From NCBI GenBank assembly GCA_020161535.1, contig JAIUNW010000002.1, positions 1 to 64,000 on the forward strand: a DNA stretch of 64,000 nucleotides, in the 5' to 3' direction. Made by a program: the position numbers and the translations under genes. Below are positions 63,780 through 64,000 of this stretch, piece by piece (position 1 is the stretch's first letter; every line of letters starts with the position of its first letter). The stretch is from Bacteroidota bacterium (GTDB lineage Bacteria > Bacteroidota > Bacteroidia > Chitinophagales > Chitinophagaceae). A model generated the notes under the pieces. That model had not been told where the DNA came from and searched no databases. It worked only from the letters and a program-made list of their open reading frames with translations.

Positions 63780-64000
63780 ATGCGCTATTTCGTTTTGCAT
63801 AAGCCTTTCGGCATGGTGTCGCAGTTTGTGAGTAAAGAAGCGGTTCCCTTACTGGGCGAAATCGATTTTAATTTTCCGACGGGTACGCATGCGATAGGTC
63901 GGCTGGATGCGACGTCGGAAGGGTTGTTACTATTGACGACCGACAAGCGAATTACACGTCTGTTGTTCCAGGGGCCGGTGCCGCACCGGCGCGAATACCT
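63780..64000 (+). CDS. Pseudouridine synthase (RsuA/RluE type), C-terminus outside window
   Basis: Seventy-three codons are visible from ATG 63780 to the right edge. The start RYFVLHKPFGMVSQF and the catalytic aspartate motif IGRLDATSEGLLLLTTD are typical of the RsuA/RluB/E/F family. No S4 RNA-binding domain precedes it, as in E. coli RluE, which modifies 23S rRNA. The exact site cannot be told from this part. Confidence 0.9.
   Translation, partial: MRYFVLHKPFGMVSQFVSKEAVPLLGEIDFNFPTGTHAIGRLDATSEGLLLLTTDKRITRLLFQGPVPHRREY

Overview
The window looks like a chromosomal segment of a Bacteroidota, most likely from the Chitinophagaceae/Chitinophagales. Pointers are a SusC/SusD pair, a compact crtI-crtB-idi-crtZ-crtY carotenoid set, weak Shine-Dalgarno sites with many TTG/GTG starts, and -7 promoter elements close to TAnnTTTG. 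This placement is inferred from gene content; no marker gene was compared. No rRNA, tRNA, CRISPR array or insertion sequence was seen.

About 1-41.4 kb is one large surface-polysaccharide locus, almost all on the + strand. Its left part (1-19.9 kb) is visibly AT-rich and strain-specific in character. It holds a HisH/HisF/WbpG/WbpB/WbpD/WbpE set predicted to make an acetamidino-substituted diamino uronic acid sugar, then a row of glycosyltransferases, a Wzy-like polymerase and hexapeptide acyltransferases. It ends with an unusual three-gene module: a fused 2-oxoacid dehydrogenase E1, a lipoyl-bearing E2-like acyltransferase with a cysteine-rich tail, and an ACP/holo-ACP-synthase fusion with a membrane anchor. 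I read this module as a dedicated supply of an acyl group for the polysaccharide; it is the best candidate here for an undescribed system. A reverse-strand FkbM methyltransferase marks the border.

The middle part (20.9-41.4 kb) has GDP-fucose synthesis (gmd, fcl), two tandem AsnB-type amidotransferases, a YwqE/CpsB-type phosphatase, a Wzc-like tyrosine kinase/copolymerase, a second polymerase/ligase, the only Wzx flippase, more glycosyltransferases, and an end-modification group (MBOAT acyltransferase, SGNH-like partner, GH99/WbsX-like protein, FemAB-like protein). No initiating sugar transferase or Wza-type export protein is in view.

42-49 kb is a minus-strand accessory block of lower GC: an M19-type dipeptidase homologue, a metallophosphoesterase, an LpxR-like outer-membrane protein, membrane proteins, and a gene split by a -1 frameshift at an A AAA AAG slippery heptamer. 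A decayed VanZ gene lies at its left, and an intact VanZ paralogue lies further right, after a two-component system.

49-64 kb looks like core genome: a membrane protein, NarL-type histidine kinase and regulator, VanZ, an orphan antitoxin-like gene, an ECF sigma factor with a clear terminator, a DeoR regulator followed by SusC/SusD, the carotenoid operon (predicted product zeaxanthin or a derivative), a MarC protein, and the start of an RsuA/RluE-type pseudouridine synthase cut by the right edge.
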